Assembly (NCBI GenBank): GCA_024236495.1
Contig: JACKKJ010000002.1
Coordinates: forward strand, 62,001-126,000
Length of the DNA stretch: 64,000 nucleotides
Direction of reading: 5' to 3'
Source of the DNA: Paracoccaceae bacterium
GTDB lineage: Bacteria > Pseudomonadota > Alphaproteobacteria > Rhodobacterales > Rhodobacteraceae
A program made the translations under genes and the position numbers. Of this stretch, positions 19,607 to 28,442 are shown piece by piece. Under the pieces are notes generated by a model that was not told the origin of the DNA, ran no database searches, and was given only the letters and a program-made list of their open reading frames with translations. Position 1 is the first letter of the stretch. Every line of letters begins with the position of its first letter.

Positions 19607-19948
19607 TCAGCCGGAAAGGCCTTCCTCCTCCAACAGGGTGCGGCCGTCGCGGCTTTCGACCTCGATCACCCAGAGATCGGGGTCATGCTGACGCTGGCGG
19701 CGGAGGGCGGTGTCCACCTCGGCCTCGGGGCCCTCCGAGAGGATCACCCAGTTGCGGGCGCCCGTCATCATATCGAAGCTGCGCTGGAAAAGACGCGCCT
19801 GACCGTCGAGCGTGGCCAGCTTGACCAGGACCGCACCGGCGGTCGGGTCGCCGCGACAGACCACATAGGCCGGGATCGACGCCAGCCCGAGCCGCGCGAG
19901 ATAGGCGCGCACCCAGAAATCGGCGGTCAGGCGCGGCTCAGTCGCCAT
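19607..19948 (-). CDS. DUF1491 family protein
   Basis: 113-residue soluble protein starting MATEPRLTADFWVRAYLARL, a pattern I associate with DUF1491, a small family of unknown function common in alphaproteobacteria next to era. The ATG at 19948 lies 11 nt inside the 3' end of era, so the genes overlap and are probably translated together. An upstream in-frame ATG (19993) would extend into era and is not needed. Confidence 0.75.
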   Translation of the reverse strand: MATEPRLTADFWVRAYLARLGLASIPAYVVCRGDPTAGAVLVKLATLDGQARLFQRSFDMMTGARNWVILSEGPEAEVDTALRRQRQHDPDLWVIEVESRDGRTLLEEEGLSG

Positions 19949-20852
19949 CCCGGAAATCGAGCCCCATCTCGTTGTAGCGCTCGCTTTCCTCAAGCCAGTT
20001 CGGCCGCACCTTCACGGTCAGGAAAAGATGCACCGGGCGGCCGAGGAATTCGGTCAGCTCCTCGCGCGCGGCCTTGCCGACGGCCTTGATTGTCTCGCCC
20101 CGGTTGCCAAGAACGATACCCTTGTGGCCATCCCGCGCGACATAGACGATCTGGTCGATCCGGGCGGAGCCGTCATCGCGGTCTTCCCATCGTTCGGTTT
20201 CGACGGTCAGCTGGTAGGGCAGTTCCTCGTGCAGGCGCAGCGTCAGTTTCTCGCGCGTGACCTCGGCGGCGATCATCCGCATCGGCAGGTCGGCGATCTG
20301 GTCTTCGGGGTAGAACCACGGGCCACCGGGAAGCTCGGCCGCCAGCCATTCTTTCAGATCCTGCACGCCATAGCCCTTTTCGGCCGAGATCATGAAGGTC
20401 TTCTCGAAGCCGTAGGCCTCGTTCATCGTTTTCGACAGGCCAAGCAGTTCCTCGGCCTTGACCCGGTCGATCTTGTTGATCGCAAGCGCCACCCGGGTGT
20501 GGGAGGGCAGCCTTTCCCTGAGCGCCTCGAGGATGGCCTTGACACCCTCGGTCAGACCGCGATGCGCCTCGATCAGAAGAACGACGATGTCGGCGTCCGC
20601 GGCCCCGCCCCAGGCGGCGGCGACCATCGCGCGGTCAAGCCGGCGGCGCGGGCGGAACAGGCCGGGCGTATCGACGAAGACGATCTGCGCCGGCCCCTCC
20701 ATCGCGATCCCGCGGATCCGCGCGCGGGTCGTCTGCACCTTGTGGGTGACGATCGAGACCTTGGCCCCCACCATCTGGTTCAGAAGCGTCGACTTGCCGG
20801 CGTTCGGTTCACCGATCAGGGCCACGAAACCCGCGCGTGTCGTCTCAGTCAT
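19938..20852 (-). CDS. era: GTPase Era
   Basis: Essential GTPase that binds 16S rRNA and assists 30S maturation. 304 residues. G1 motif GEPNAGKST, switch region with TTRARIRGI, G3 VDTPG, G4 NKID, and a C-terminal KH domain with GNRGETIKAVGKAAREEL. The start ATG at 20852 overlaps the end of rnc; the open frame continues upstream to 21008 but only from here does the protein begin MTETTRAGFVALIG. Confidence 0.96.
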   Translation of the reverse strand: MTETTRAGFVALIGEPNAGKSTLLNQMVGAKVSIVTHKVQTTRARIRGIAMEGPAQIVFVDTPGLFRPRRRLDRAMVAAAWGGAADADIVVLLIEAHRGLTEGVKAILEALRERLPSHTRVALAINKIDRVKAEELLGLSKTMNEAYGFEKTFMISAEKGYGVQDLKEWLAAELPGGPWFYPEDQIADLPMRMIAAEVTREKLTLRLHEELPYQLTVETERWEDRDDGSARIDQIVYVARDGHKGIVLGNRGETIKAVGKAAREELTEFLGRPVHLFLTVKVRPNWLEESERYNEMGLDFRDGD

Positions 20853-21534
20853 TGGTATCCTCCACCCGCGCCAGAAGCGTCTTGGCCGCGGCCTGTTCGG
20901 CCAGCCGTTTCGATCCCGCGCGTGCGCTTGCGACAAGCCCGGAGGCCAGGCGCACCTCGACGGTAAAGACCGGCTGGTGGTCGGGCCCCTCGCGGCCCGT
21001 CTCGACATAGGCGGGGGGGGGCATGGCGCGTGCCTGGGCCCATTCCTGAAGCGCCGTCTTGGCGTCGCGGGCGTCTTCGGCGACCGTCCCGATGCGCTGC
21101 CCCCAAAGGCGCAGGACCATCGCCCGCGCGGCCTCGAAACCGGCGTCGAGGTAGACGGCGGCGATCAGCGCCTCCATCGCGTCGCCAAGCAGCGCCTCCT
21201 TGCGGCGCCCGCCCGACATCATCTCGGACCGGCCAAGCTTGAGCACCTCGCCAAGGCCGATTGCGGCGGCCACGGCGGCGCAGGTTTCCTTGCGCACGAG
21301 TGCGTTGAAGCGGGGGGCAAGCTGGCCTTCGGTGGCGCCCTTGTCGGCGGCCAGAAGCGCCCCGGCCATCACAAGGCCAAGGACGCGATCGCCAAGGAAT
21401 TCAAGCCGCTGGTTGTCGGGCCGCGTCGGCGTCGAGATCGAGGCATGGGTCAGCGCGCGCAAGAGCAGTTCGGGGCGCGCGAACTCGTGCCCGATCCTGG
21501 CCGAAAAGGCCCGAAGATCGGCCGACAGCTTCAC
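20845..21534 (-). CDS. rnc: Ribonuclease III
   Basis: Double-stranded RNA endonuclease for rRNA and mRNA processing. 229 residues. The catalytic signature is NQRLEFLGDRVLGLVMA, followed by the second acidic site in LGDAMEALIAAVYLDAG, with a C-terminal dsRNA-binding domain (AEQAAAKTLLARV). GTG start at 21534 overlaps the lepB stop (GTGA). Confidence 0.96.
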   Translation of the reverse strand: MKLSADLRAFSARIGHEFARPELLLRALTHASISTPTRPDNQRLEFLGDRVLGLVMAGALLAADKGATEGQLAPRFNALVRKETCAAVAAAIGLGEVLKLGRSEMMSGGRRKEALLGDAMEALIAAVYLDAGFEAARAMVLRLWGQRIGTVAEDARDAKTALQEWAQARAMPPPAYVETGREGPDHQPVFTVEVRLASGLVASARAGSKRLAEQAAAKTLLARVEDTND

Positions 21535-22313
21535 TCGATCGCCTTGAAGAAGCGATCCCCCCGCCAGGTCCAGAAAGCGAAGAGCGAGCGCCCGGCGGAA
21601 GAGAACATGATCCGTTCGGCGCGGCCGATCAGATATTCGGCGGGCACCAGGCCGACGCCGCCAGACTGCACGGGAATGCGGCTGTCCTGGCTGTTGTCGC
21701 GGTTGTCACCCATGAAGAAATACTGACCGGGCGGCACGGTAAAGATCGGTGTGTTGTCCGCGCCCCAGCTGTCGGTGATGTTCAGGATATCGTGACGGCG
21801 GCCGCCGGGCAGCGTTTCGGTGAATCGCTGTTTCTCGCAGATGCCGCCCTGCCCGACAGGGTCATTGGCACACCGCGGGACCAGCCGTTCGGAGCCCTGG
21901 GGTTCCTTGATCTCCTCGAAGGTGCCGGCGGGTTCCTGTGGCACAGGTTCACCGTTGATCTGCAGGACGCCGTCCAGCACCTGAACGGTATCGCCCGGCA
22001 ACCCGATCAGACGCTTGATGAAGTCGTTTCCGGTCGCCGGGTGGCGGAAGACGACCACGTCGCCGCGTTCGGGTTCCGAAGCAAAGACGCGACCGGAGAT
22101 CGGGCAGATCGCGAAGGGACAGGAATAGCGCGAATAGCCGTAGGACATCTTGTTCACGAACAGGAAGTCCCCGATCAGCAACGTATCCTTCATCGACCCG
22201 GAGGGAATCCAGAACGGCTGGAAGAACAGGGTGCGGAACACACCTGCGATCAAAAGGGCATAGACGATCGTCTTGATCGTTTCGACGATCCCGTCGGTAG
22301 CTTTGCTCGACAT
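21531..22313 (-). CDS. lepB: Signal peptidase I
   Basis: Membrane serine/lysine protease that removes Sec and Tat signal peptides. 260 residues. N-terminal membrane segment (IKTIVYALLIAGVFRTLFF), catalytic Ser in FWIPSGSMKDTLLIGD, the Lys in NDFIKRLIGLPGD, and the box-E segment FMGDNRDNSQDSR. The start at 22313 is preferred over in-frame ATGs at 22328 and 22424 because AGGACAG lies a few nt upstream and the protein then opens MSSKATDGIVETIKT, as relatives do. Confidence 0.95.
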   Translation of the reverse strand: MSSKATDGIVETIKTIVYALLIAGVFRTLFFQPFWIPSGSMKDTLLIGDFLFVNKMSYGYSRYSCPFAICPISGRVFASEPERGDVVVFRHPATGNDFIKRLIGLPGDTVQVLDGVLQINGEPVPQEPAGTFEEIKEPQGSERLVPRCANDPVGQGGICEKQRFTETLPGGRRHDILNITDSWGADNTPIFTVPPGQYFFMGDNRDNSQDSRIPVQSGGVGLVPAEYLIGRAERIMFSSAGRSLFAFWTWRGDRFFKAIE

Positions 22314-22366
22314 GGTCTGTCCTGTCATCTTTTGCGCCCGCTTCATGGGCCTGCGCGTGGGGAGTG

Positions 22367-22780
22367 TCAAGTTTCCTTGGGGGCCATGGGGCGCGCCTCG
22401 ATGACGACGAAGGCCTGCGCCCAAGGGTGATCGTCGGTCAGCGAGACGCGGACGATCGCCTCGTGGCCCGGGGGGGTCATCTCTGCGAGCCGTTCAGCGG
22501 CCCATCCGGTCAGATGCATGACCGGCTGACCCGACCTGAGGTTGGTGACACCCATGTCCTTCCAGGAAATGCCCATACGCAACCCGGTCCCAAGTGCCTT
22601 GGAACACGCCTCCTTGGCGGCCCAGCGCTTGGCGTAGGTGCCGGCCCGGTCCTTGCGGCCTTCGGCCTTGCTTTTTTCGGCATCCGTAAAGACGCGATCG
22701 AGAAACCGGTCTCCGAAGCGTTCGAGCGTCGCCGCGATGCGCTCGATATTGGCAAGGTCGGTCCCGATCCCGAGGATCAT
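22367..22780 (-). CDS. acpS: Holo-[acyl-carrier-protein] synthase
   Basis: Transfers 4'-phosphopantetheine from CoA to acyl carrier protein. 137 residues. MILGIGTDLANIERI at the N terminus and KRWAAKEACSKALGTG are the AcpS metal and CoA site motifs. The ATG at 22780 has GGGAG nine nt upstream; longer frames upstream lack similarity. It lies between pdxJ and lepB in the order usual for this group. Confidence 0.95.
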   Translation of the reverse strand: MILGIGTDLANIERIAATLERFGDRFLDRVFTDAEKSKAEGRKDRAGTYAKRWAAKEACSKALGTGLRMGISWKDMGVTNLRSGQPVMHLTGWAAERLAEMTPPGHEAIVRVSLTDDHPWAQAFVVIEARPMAPKET

Positions 22781-22945
22781 TTCAGTCAGGCTCCCATCGG
22801 ATCTGCATCTTGGGGGGTTATGGCATCCGCACCTGCTCTTTGCCAGAGATCGCTTCTCGCTGCGGGTTCGCGGCGGGAATGTCTGCCCTGTGTCCCGGCC
22901 GACGCGATCTCGGGACGGCACAAGTGTGCGTCCGGCGCGGCGCGG

Positions 22946-23686
22946 TCAGGCCCGCGCCGCGTCCATCCGCCGGCGCATCTCTGCGATCGCCTCGGGCAGG
23001 CCGACAAAGATCGCCTCGCCGATCAGGAAATGCCCGATGTTCAGTTCCATCACCTCGGGAAAGGCGGCGACGGGGGCGACGGTGTCATAGGTCAGGCCAT
23101 GACCGGCATGAACCTCAAGGCCCAGGGAATGCGCAAGCCGGGCGCCTTCGGCCAGCGCCGCCAGTTCGGCATCGCGTTCGGCAAGGCGGCCTTCGGCGTG
23201 CAGGTCGCAGTAATGTCCGGTGTGCAGTTCGACGACCGCGGCCCCGATACGCGCCGAAGCCTCGATCTGCCGCGGATCGTGGCCGATGAACATCGACACC
23301 CTGCTGCCCGCTTCCCGCAATGGGGCGATGTAGTCGGTCAGGCGGGCGATGTCGGATGCCACGTCAAGCCCGCCCTCGGTTGTCCGTTCCTCGCGTTTCT
23401 CGGGCACGATGCAGACAGCATGCGGGCGGTGGCGCAGAGCGATCGCCTGCATTTCGGCCGTCGCCGCCATCTCGAAGTTCAGCGGCGTCTTGAGCGAGGC
23501 CATCAACCGGTCGATATCGCTGTCGACGATGTGGCGTCGGTCCTCGCGCAGATGCGCGGTGATCCCGTCGGCCCCGGCATCCTCGGCCAGCCGGGCGGCC
23601 CGGACCGGGTCGGGATAAGCCGATCCGCGTGCGTTGCGGACGGTTGCGACATGGTCGATGTTCACGCCAAGCCTGAGATGAGTCAC
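22946..23686 (-). CDS. pdxJ: Pyridoxine 5'-phosphate synthase
   Basis: Condenses 1-deoxyxylulose-5-phosphate and 3-amino-2-oxopropyl phosphate to pyridoxine phosphate in the DXP-dependent vitamin B6 pathway. 246 residues, TIM barrel. LRLGVNIDHVATVRNARG, TAHLREDRRHI, LNFEMAATAEM and ELHTGHYCDLH match the family's substrate-binding loops. It supplies PLP needed by several enzymes in this window, such as BhcA and BhcC. A 165-nt gap separates it from acpS. Confidence 0.96.
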   Translation of the reverse strand: MTHLRLGVNIDHVATVRNARGSAYPDPVRAARLAEDAGADGITAHLREDRRHIVDSDIDRLMASLKTPLNFEMAATAEMQAIALRHRPHAVCIVPEKREERTTEGGLDVASDIARLTDYIAPLREAGSRVSMFIGHDPRQIEASARIGAAVVELHTGHYCDLHAEGRLAERDAELAALAEGARLAHSLGLEVHAGHGLTYDTVAPVAAFPEVMELNIGHFLIGEAIFVGLPEAIAEMRRRMDAARA

Positions 23687-23764
23687 CGGTATACTCCGTC
23701 TGGTCGCTGTCCGGGGCAGGTTAAGTCACGCGCCGGGGCGCTGTGAACGGCTTTATCGTCACGG

Positions 23765-24433
23765 TTACAATTCGCCCTTGCCCCGGTCCCGGCGTTCTTC
23801 GGCACGCGCATGCAGCTTTTCGCGCAGCTTCTCCAACCGGTCGCGCAGCTTCTTGCGGCGGTGTTTCTGATAGGCCGCGATCAGCGGTTCGGACACCCAG
23901 TAGCTGATGATGCCCGCGATCACACCCGGCACGAACCCACCGACGAGATAGGGCAGGAACACCCGTTCAAAAAACCCGATCAGGTTGCCCCAATGCGCCC
24001 GCTGGTCGGTAAAAAGCGCGATGACATTCTGCTTGAGATCCTTGCCCGCGCCAACAAACTCTCCGAACAGGGTGATGTGGCTTGCCGGATCGAAAGTGGT
24101 ACCCAGGATGAAGTGACCGATTTGCAGCGAACTGATCGCGATGATCGGGAATGTCACCGGGTTGCCGAAAAAGGTTCCCAGAAGCGCCGCCAGCACATTG
24201 CCGCGGACGAGTCGCGCGACAAGAAAGGCGGTCACGAAGTGGAAGCCGAAGAACGGCGTGAAGCTGACGAAGACACCGGCGGCGACGCCGCGCGCGATGC
24301 TTCCGGGATTGTCGGGCAGGCGACGGATGCGGTGCTTGACGTAATGGAATGCGCGCGTCCAACCGCCACGCGGCCAGAACGCCTCGGCGATGATCTGAAG
24401 ATAGGTCCGGGGGTTACGCCGCTTGAAGACCAC
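23765..24433 (-). CDS. DUF2062 domain membrane protein
   Basis: 222 residues with three or four hydrophobic segments and the DUF2062 hallmarks SIARGVAAGVFVSFTPFFGF and GTFFGNPVTFPII. GTG start. The C terminus is basic and charged (HRRKKLRDRLEKLREKL), probably cytoplasmic. Function unknown. It lies 25 nt downstream of the (p)ppGpp synthetase and is probably in the same transcript. Confidence 0.85.
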   Translation of the reverse strand: MVFKRRNPRTYLQIIAEAFWPRGGWTRAFHYVKHRIRRLPDNPGSIARGVAAGVFVSFTPFFGFHFVTAFLVARLVRGNVLAALLGTFFGNPVTFPIIAISSLQIGHFILGTTFDPASHITLFGEFVGAGKDLKQNVIALFTDQRAHWGNLIGFFERVFLPYLVGGFVPGVIAGIISYWVSEPLIAAYQKHRRKKLRDRLEKLREKLHARAEERRDRGKGEL

Positions 24434-24458
24434 CGGTCCGTTTCCTTCCTGCCCTGCC

Positions 24459-26579
24459 TCAGGGCTTGCGGTTCAGGTCCCGGTACCGCTCTGCCTGAGC
24501 GACATCCGGTTCCGCCTCGAGCGCGGTCAACAGGGCATGCAGATGCTCGGCGTCGCGCAAGTCGACCTCGACGATCAGCCGGTAGAAGTCCGGTTTGCGG
24601 TCAACGAAAGTCAGGTCGGAGATATTGGCCTTCTGCCTGCCGATCAAGGTGCAGATTCCACCAAGCACCCCGGCATCATTGGCAATCGTCAGATTGAGGC
24701 TGACGGTATAGACCGCCGCGTGACGGCCGGAATGCCAGCGCAAGTCGATCCAGCGGGTCGGCTGATCCTCGAATTCCGCCAGGGCGGGGCAGTCGATCGC
24801 GTGAACGACGACCCCCTGCCCGCGATAGGTGATGCCGACGATCCGTTCGCCCGGCACCGGCTGGCAGCAGTTCGCCCGGCGAAAGCTCTGGTCCGCGGTC
24901 AGGCCGACGACGGCGCGCCGCGAATCGACTTCTTCGGCGGTCTGCTGGGCAAGTTCGGGATAGATCGCCGCCAGAACCTCGCTTGCGGTCAGTTCCGCCG
25001 ATCCGATCCGCGCCAGCACTTCCTTTTCGTCCGGCAGGGCAAGGTTCTTGGCCGCGATGCGCAGTGCCTTGTCGGTGACCTTTCGGCCGACATGTTCAAA
25101 AGCCACGCGCGCAAGTTCCTGACCGAGCTTGACGAAGCGTTCTCTGTCTTCCTCGCGCAGGGACCGCCGGATCGCGGATTTCGCGCGGCCCGTCACAACG
25201 ATGTCGATCCAGGTGGCCTGCGGGCGCTGGCCCGTCGCGGTGATCACCTCGACCGATTGGCCGTTCTTCAGTCGCGTCCACAAGGGCACGCGAATCCCGT
25301 CCACCTTGGCACCGACGCAGGAATTGCCGATGCGCGTGTGGATCGCATAGGCGAAGTCGATCGGCGTGGCGCCCTTGGGCAACTGCACCACGTCGCCCTT
25401 TGGCGTGAAGCAGAAAACCTGATCCGAATACATCTCGAGCTTCACGTTCTCGAGGAACTCGTCATGATCGTCGCCGGTGTCGAAGCGTTCCGTCAGTGTC
25501 GCGATCCACCTCGCCGGGTCGACGGCAAAGGGGTTCTGCGCGCGTTCGCCGTCGCGGTAGGACCAATGCGCGGCAACGCCGGCCTCCGCGACCTCGTGCA
25601 TCTGGCGGGTGCGGATCTGCACCTCCACCCGCTTGCCGTCGCGGCCCGACACGGTGGTGTGGATCGACCGGTAGCCGTTCGACTTGGGCTGGCTGATGTA
25701 GTCCTTGAACCGCCCGGGAACCGCGCGCCACCGCCGGTGGATCGCGCCGAGGATACGGTAGCAGTCGCTTTCGGTCTGGCAGATCACGCGAAAGCCGTAG
25801 ATGTCGGAGAGGCGCGAGAAAGCCAACTGCTTTTCCTGCATCTTGCGCCAGATCGAATAGGGCTTCTTGGCGCGGCCGAACACGTCGGCCTCGATCGCCT
25901 CCTTCTCCAGCTCCAGCCGGATGTCGGCGGTGATCTTCTGGATCACGTCGCCGGTTTCCTTCTGAAGCGTGATGAAACGCCGGATGATCGAGGATCGCGC
26001 CTCTGCGTTCAGGACGCGGAAGGACAGGTCCTCCAGTTCCTCGCGCATCCATTGCATCCCCATCCGGCCGGCAAGCGGCGCGAAAATGTCCATCGTCTCG
26101 CGCGCCTTGCGGGCTTGCTTTTCGGCCGGGAGCGACTTGATCGTGCGCATGTTGTGCAGGCGGTCCGCCAGCTTGACGAGGATGACCCGCAGATCCTTCG
26201 ACATCGCCATGAAAAGCTTGCGGAAGTTTTCCGACTGCTTGGAGGCGGTGGAGGATAGTTGCAGGTTGGTCAGCTTGGTCACGCCGTCCACAAGTTCGGC
26301 GATCTCGTCGCCGAACTGGCGGCTGACCTCTGAATAGGTGGATTTCGTATCCTCGATCGTGTCGTGCAAAAGCGCGGTTACGATCGTGGCGTCATCCAGC
26401 CGCTGTTCGGTAAGGATCGCGGCGACAGCGACGGGATGGGTGAAATAGTCCTCGCCCGAATGACGCTTCTGGCCATCGTGCATCCGGCGCCCGTAGTCAT
26501 ACGCGCGCCGGATCAGATCCGAGTTGGTCCTGGGATTGTAGTTATGGACGAGGGCGATGAGGTCTTCGACGTCGATCAT
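24459..26579 (-). CDS. rsh: Bifunctional (p)ppGpp synthetase/hydrolase (RelA/SpoT homologue)
   Basis: Makes and degrades (p)ppGpp in the stringent response. 706 residues. N-terminal HD hydrolase (YDYGRRMHDGQ, FTHPVAVAAIL, HDTIEDTKSTY), then the synthetase domain with the RFKDYISQPKSNGYRSIHT motif. The RxKD form of this loop is the one seen in bifunctional enzymes rather than in synthetase-only RelA. TGS (VVQLPKGATPIDFAYAIHT) and C-terminal ACT domains follow. It is the single long RSH expected in alphaproteobacteria. Followed by DUF2062 and preceded by rpoZ. Confidence 0.96.
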   Translation of the reverse strand: MIDVEDLIALVHNYNPRTNSDLIRRAYDYGRRMHDGQKRHSGEDYFTHPVAVAAILTEQRLDDATIVTALLHDTIEDTKSTYSEVSRQFGDEIAELVDGVTKLTNLQLSSTASKQSENFRKLFMAMSKDLRVILVKLADRLHNMRTIKSLPAEKQARKARETMDIFAPLAGRMGMQWMREELEDLSFRVLNAEARSSIIRRFITLQKETGDVIQKITADIRLELEKEAIEADVFGRAKKPYSIWRKMQEKQLAFSRLSDIYGFRVICQTESDCYRILGAIHRRWRAVPGRFKDYISQPKSNGYRSIHTTVSGRDGKRVEVQIRTRQMHEVAEAGVAAHWSYRDGERAQNPFAVDPARWIATLTERFDTGDDHDEFLENVKLEMYSDQVFCFTPKGDVVQLPKGATPIDFAYAIHTRIGNSCVGAKVDGIRVPLWTRLKNGQSVEVITATGQRPQATWIDIVVTGRAKSAIRRSLREEDRERFVKLGQELARVAFEHVGRKVTDKALRIAAKNLALPDEKEVLARIGSAELTASEVLAAIYPELAQQTAEEVDSRRAVVGLTADQSFRRANCCQPVPGERIVGITYRGQGVVVHAIDCPALAEFEDQPTRWIDLRWHSGRHAAVYTVSLNLTIANDAGVLGGICTLIGRQKANISDLTFVDRKPDFYRLIVEVDLRDAEHLHALLTALEAEPDVAQAERYRDLNRKP

Positions 26580-26608
26580 CGTGGTCCGCTCGTCCCAGGT
26601 GCCTGCTC

Positions 26609-26962
26609 TCAGCCCTGTCCCTGGGCTTCCATGAGCTGGCGCAGCAGCCGTTCCTCGTCCATGTCGTCATGGACAGGGCGATCGACCTCGGCGCCCATCA
26701 GGAGCGCCATCGCGTCATCCTCGGGCTCGTCGACCTCGATCTGGGTCTGGTGGCTTTCGATCATGCGTTCGCGCAATTCGGCGGCTGTCTGCGTCTCATC
26801 GGCGATCTCGCGCAGCGCGACGACCGGGTTCTTGTCGTTGTCGCGGTCGATCGTCAGCGACGAACCAGACGCGATCTCGCGCGCACGATGCGCGGCAAGC
26901 ATGACCAGTTCGAACCGGTTCGGAACCTTGTCAACGCAATCTTCAACCGTCACGCGGGCCAT
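26609..26962 (-). CDS. rpoZ: RNA polymerase omega subunit
   Basis: 117-residue subunit that assists RNA polymerase assembly and contributes to (p)ppGpp binding in proteobacteria. MARVTVEDCVDKVPNRFELVMLAAHRARE is the universal omega opening. The acidic C-terminal extension (EVDEPEDDAMALLMG) is usual in alphaproteobacteria. It lies directly upstream of rsh, linking the alarmone enzyme and one of its targets. Confidence 0.96.
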   Translation of the reverse strand: MARVTVEDCVDKVPNRFELVMLAAHRAREIASGSSLTIDRDNDKNPVVALREIADETQTAAELRERMIESHQTQIEVDEPEDDAMALLMGAEVDRPVHDDMDEERLLRQLMEAQGQG

Positions 26963-27040
26963 CGGCTACTCCAATCCGACTGGGAAAGTGAAACCGCTAT
27001 TTATGCCCTATGTCCGGGCTTGACAAGCGCGGAATCCCCG

Positions 27041-27616
27041 TCAAAGCGGCCGTATGCCGGCTTTATCGGCCTCTGGCAGGGCAGCTGTCATCTCCGCGAC
27101 AGTCTTTCCAGTACGCGGATGCCGCCAGAGCGGCGCCACATCCATCAACGGGACAAGAACGAATCCGCGATCCTGAAGGCGGGGATGGGGCAGGATCAGC
27201 CGGTCTGGCGCGACCTCGCGTTGAAGCGCGGGATCAAGCGCAGACCAGCGATCCTGGGTCGTGGCATCCGGCAGCACCGCGTCCCCCATCGCCAGAAGGT
27301 CGAGGTCCAGCGTGCGCGCCGCCCAGCGCGCCGTCCTTTCCCGCCCGTGGCGGGCCTCGATCGCATGAAGAGCGGCCAGCAGCGCCTCAGGGTCGAGCGA
27401 CGTTGAAAGCGCCGTTGCGGCATTCACATAGTCAGGGCCCGACCCGGGCGGAAAGGCGGGGGTCGAAAAGAACCGGCTGACCGCGACAAGCCGTCCGGCC
27501 GCCGCGGCAAGATCGGCCAGCGCCAGACGCAAGACATCCGCCGTGCCGCCCGTGCCGGGCCCAAGGTTGCCGCCCAGCGCAACCAGAGCGGTCCTATCCT
27601 TTTGGACAGATTTCAT
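27041..27616 (-). CDS. folK: 2-amino-4-hydroxy-6-hydroxymethyldihydropteridine pyrophosphokinase
   Basis: Transfers pyrophosphate from ATP to the pterin in folate synthesis. 191 residues, a little longer than E. coli FolK. ALVALGGNLG at the N terminus, PDYVNAATAL, and RWAARTLDLDLLAMGD with the metal-binding DLDL aspartates, then LPHPRLQDRGFVLVPL. Divergent from the NYN gene across a 116-nt gap. Confidence 0.93.
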   Translation of the reverse strand: MKSVQKDRTALVALGGNLGPGTGGTADVLRLALADLAAAAGRLVAVSRFFSTPAFPPGSGPDYVNAATALSTSLDPEALLAALHAIEARHGRERTARWAARTLDLDLLAMGDAVLPDATTQDRWSALDPALQREVAPDRLILPHPRLQDRGFVLVPLMDVAPLWRHPRTGKTVAEMTAALPEADKAGIRPL

Positions 27617-27732
27617 TAGGCTTCCCGATGTTGCTTACTGTGATTCCACTCTCGACTTCGCCGAAGACGGAACAACGCGGCAAACGCAACCGGAAAAACC
27701 TTCGGCAGCACATATTTTGGAAGGAACATTTG

Positions 27733-28305
27733 ATGTTCTACAAGGACGAACGGCTTGCGCTGTTCATTGATGGATCGAACCTTTACGCTGCAGCAAAGGC
27801 GCTTGGTTTCGACATCGACTACAAGCTTCTGCGACAGGAGTTCGAGCGCCGGGGCAAATTGCTTCGCGCGTTCTACTACACGGCGCTTCTGGAGAACGAC
27901 GAGTATTCGCCGATCAGGCCGCTGGTGGACTGGCTTCACTACAACGGTTTTTGCATGGTGACGAAACCGGCGAAGGAATACACCGACAGCCAGGGTCGGC
28001 GGAAGGTCAAGGGCAACATGGATATCGAACTGACGGTCGATGCCATGGAACTGGCCCCGCGCGTCGATCACATCGTGCTGTTTTCGGGCGACGGGGATTT
28101 CCGCCCGCTGGTGGAAAGCCTTCAGCGGCAGGGCGTACGGGTATCGGTCGTGTCGACGATCCGGTCGCAGCCGCCGATGATCGCGGACGAACTGCGCCGC
28201 CAGGCCGACAACTTCATCGAGCTTGACGCGCTGCGCGAAGTGATCGGGCGGCCGCCGCGCGAACCCCGCTTCGAGCGGGAAGAGGAAACCGCCGGCGGGC
28301 GCTGA
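27733..28305 (+). CDS. NYN domain (LabA/DUF88-type) protein
   Basis: 190 residues with a PIN-like NYN nuclease fold. The acidic active-site positions are visible in LALFIDGSNLYAAAK (N terminus), KGNMDIELTVDAM and LFSGDGDFRPLVESL. Such proteins are predicted metal-dependent RNases; the LabA members were first seen in cyanobacterial clock output, but the role in proteobacteria is unknown. AAGGA precedes the ATG at 27733; longer frames upstream are not used. It stands alone, divergent from folK. Confidence 0.85.
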   Translation: MFYKDERLALFIDGSNLYAAAKALGFDIDYKLLRQEFERRGKLLRAFYYTALLENDEYSPIRPLVDWLHYNGFCMVTKPAKEYTDSQGRRKVKGNMDIELTVDAMELAPRVDHIVLFSGDGDFRPLVESLQRQGVRVSVVSTIRSQPPMIADELRRQADNFIELDALREVIGRPPREPRFEREEETAGGR

Positions 28306-28442
28306 TCCGCCGGCATTTGCGATCGGGGCGGCGTGGCCGTGACGGAACCCGCCCCATCGGCACATCCGCGCTGCTGTCTTCGGGCAGGTTGCCTGTGACC
28401 CGGCACTGCAATAGTGTCCCGCCCGGACGTACCGAGGACGCG

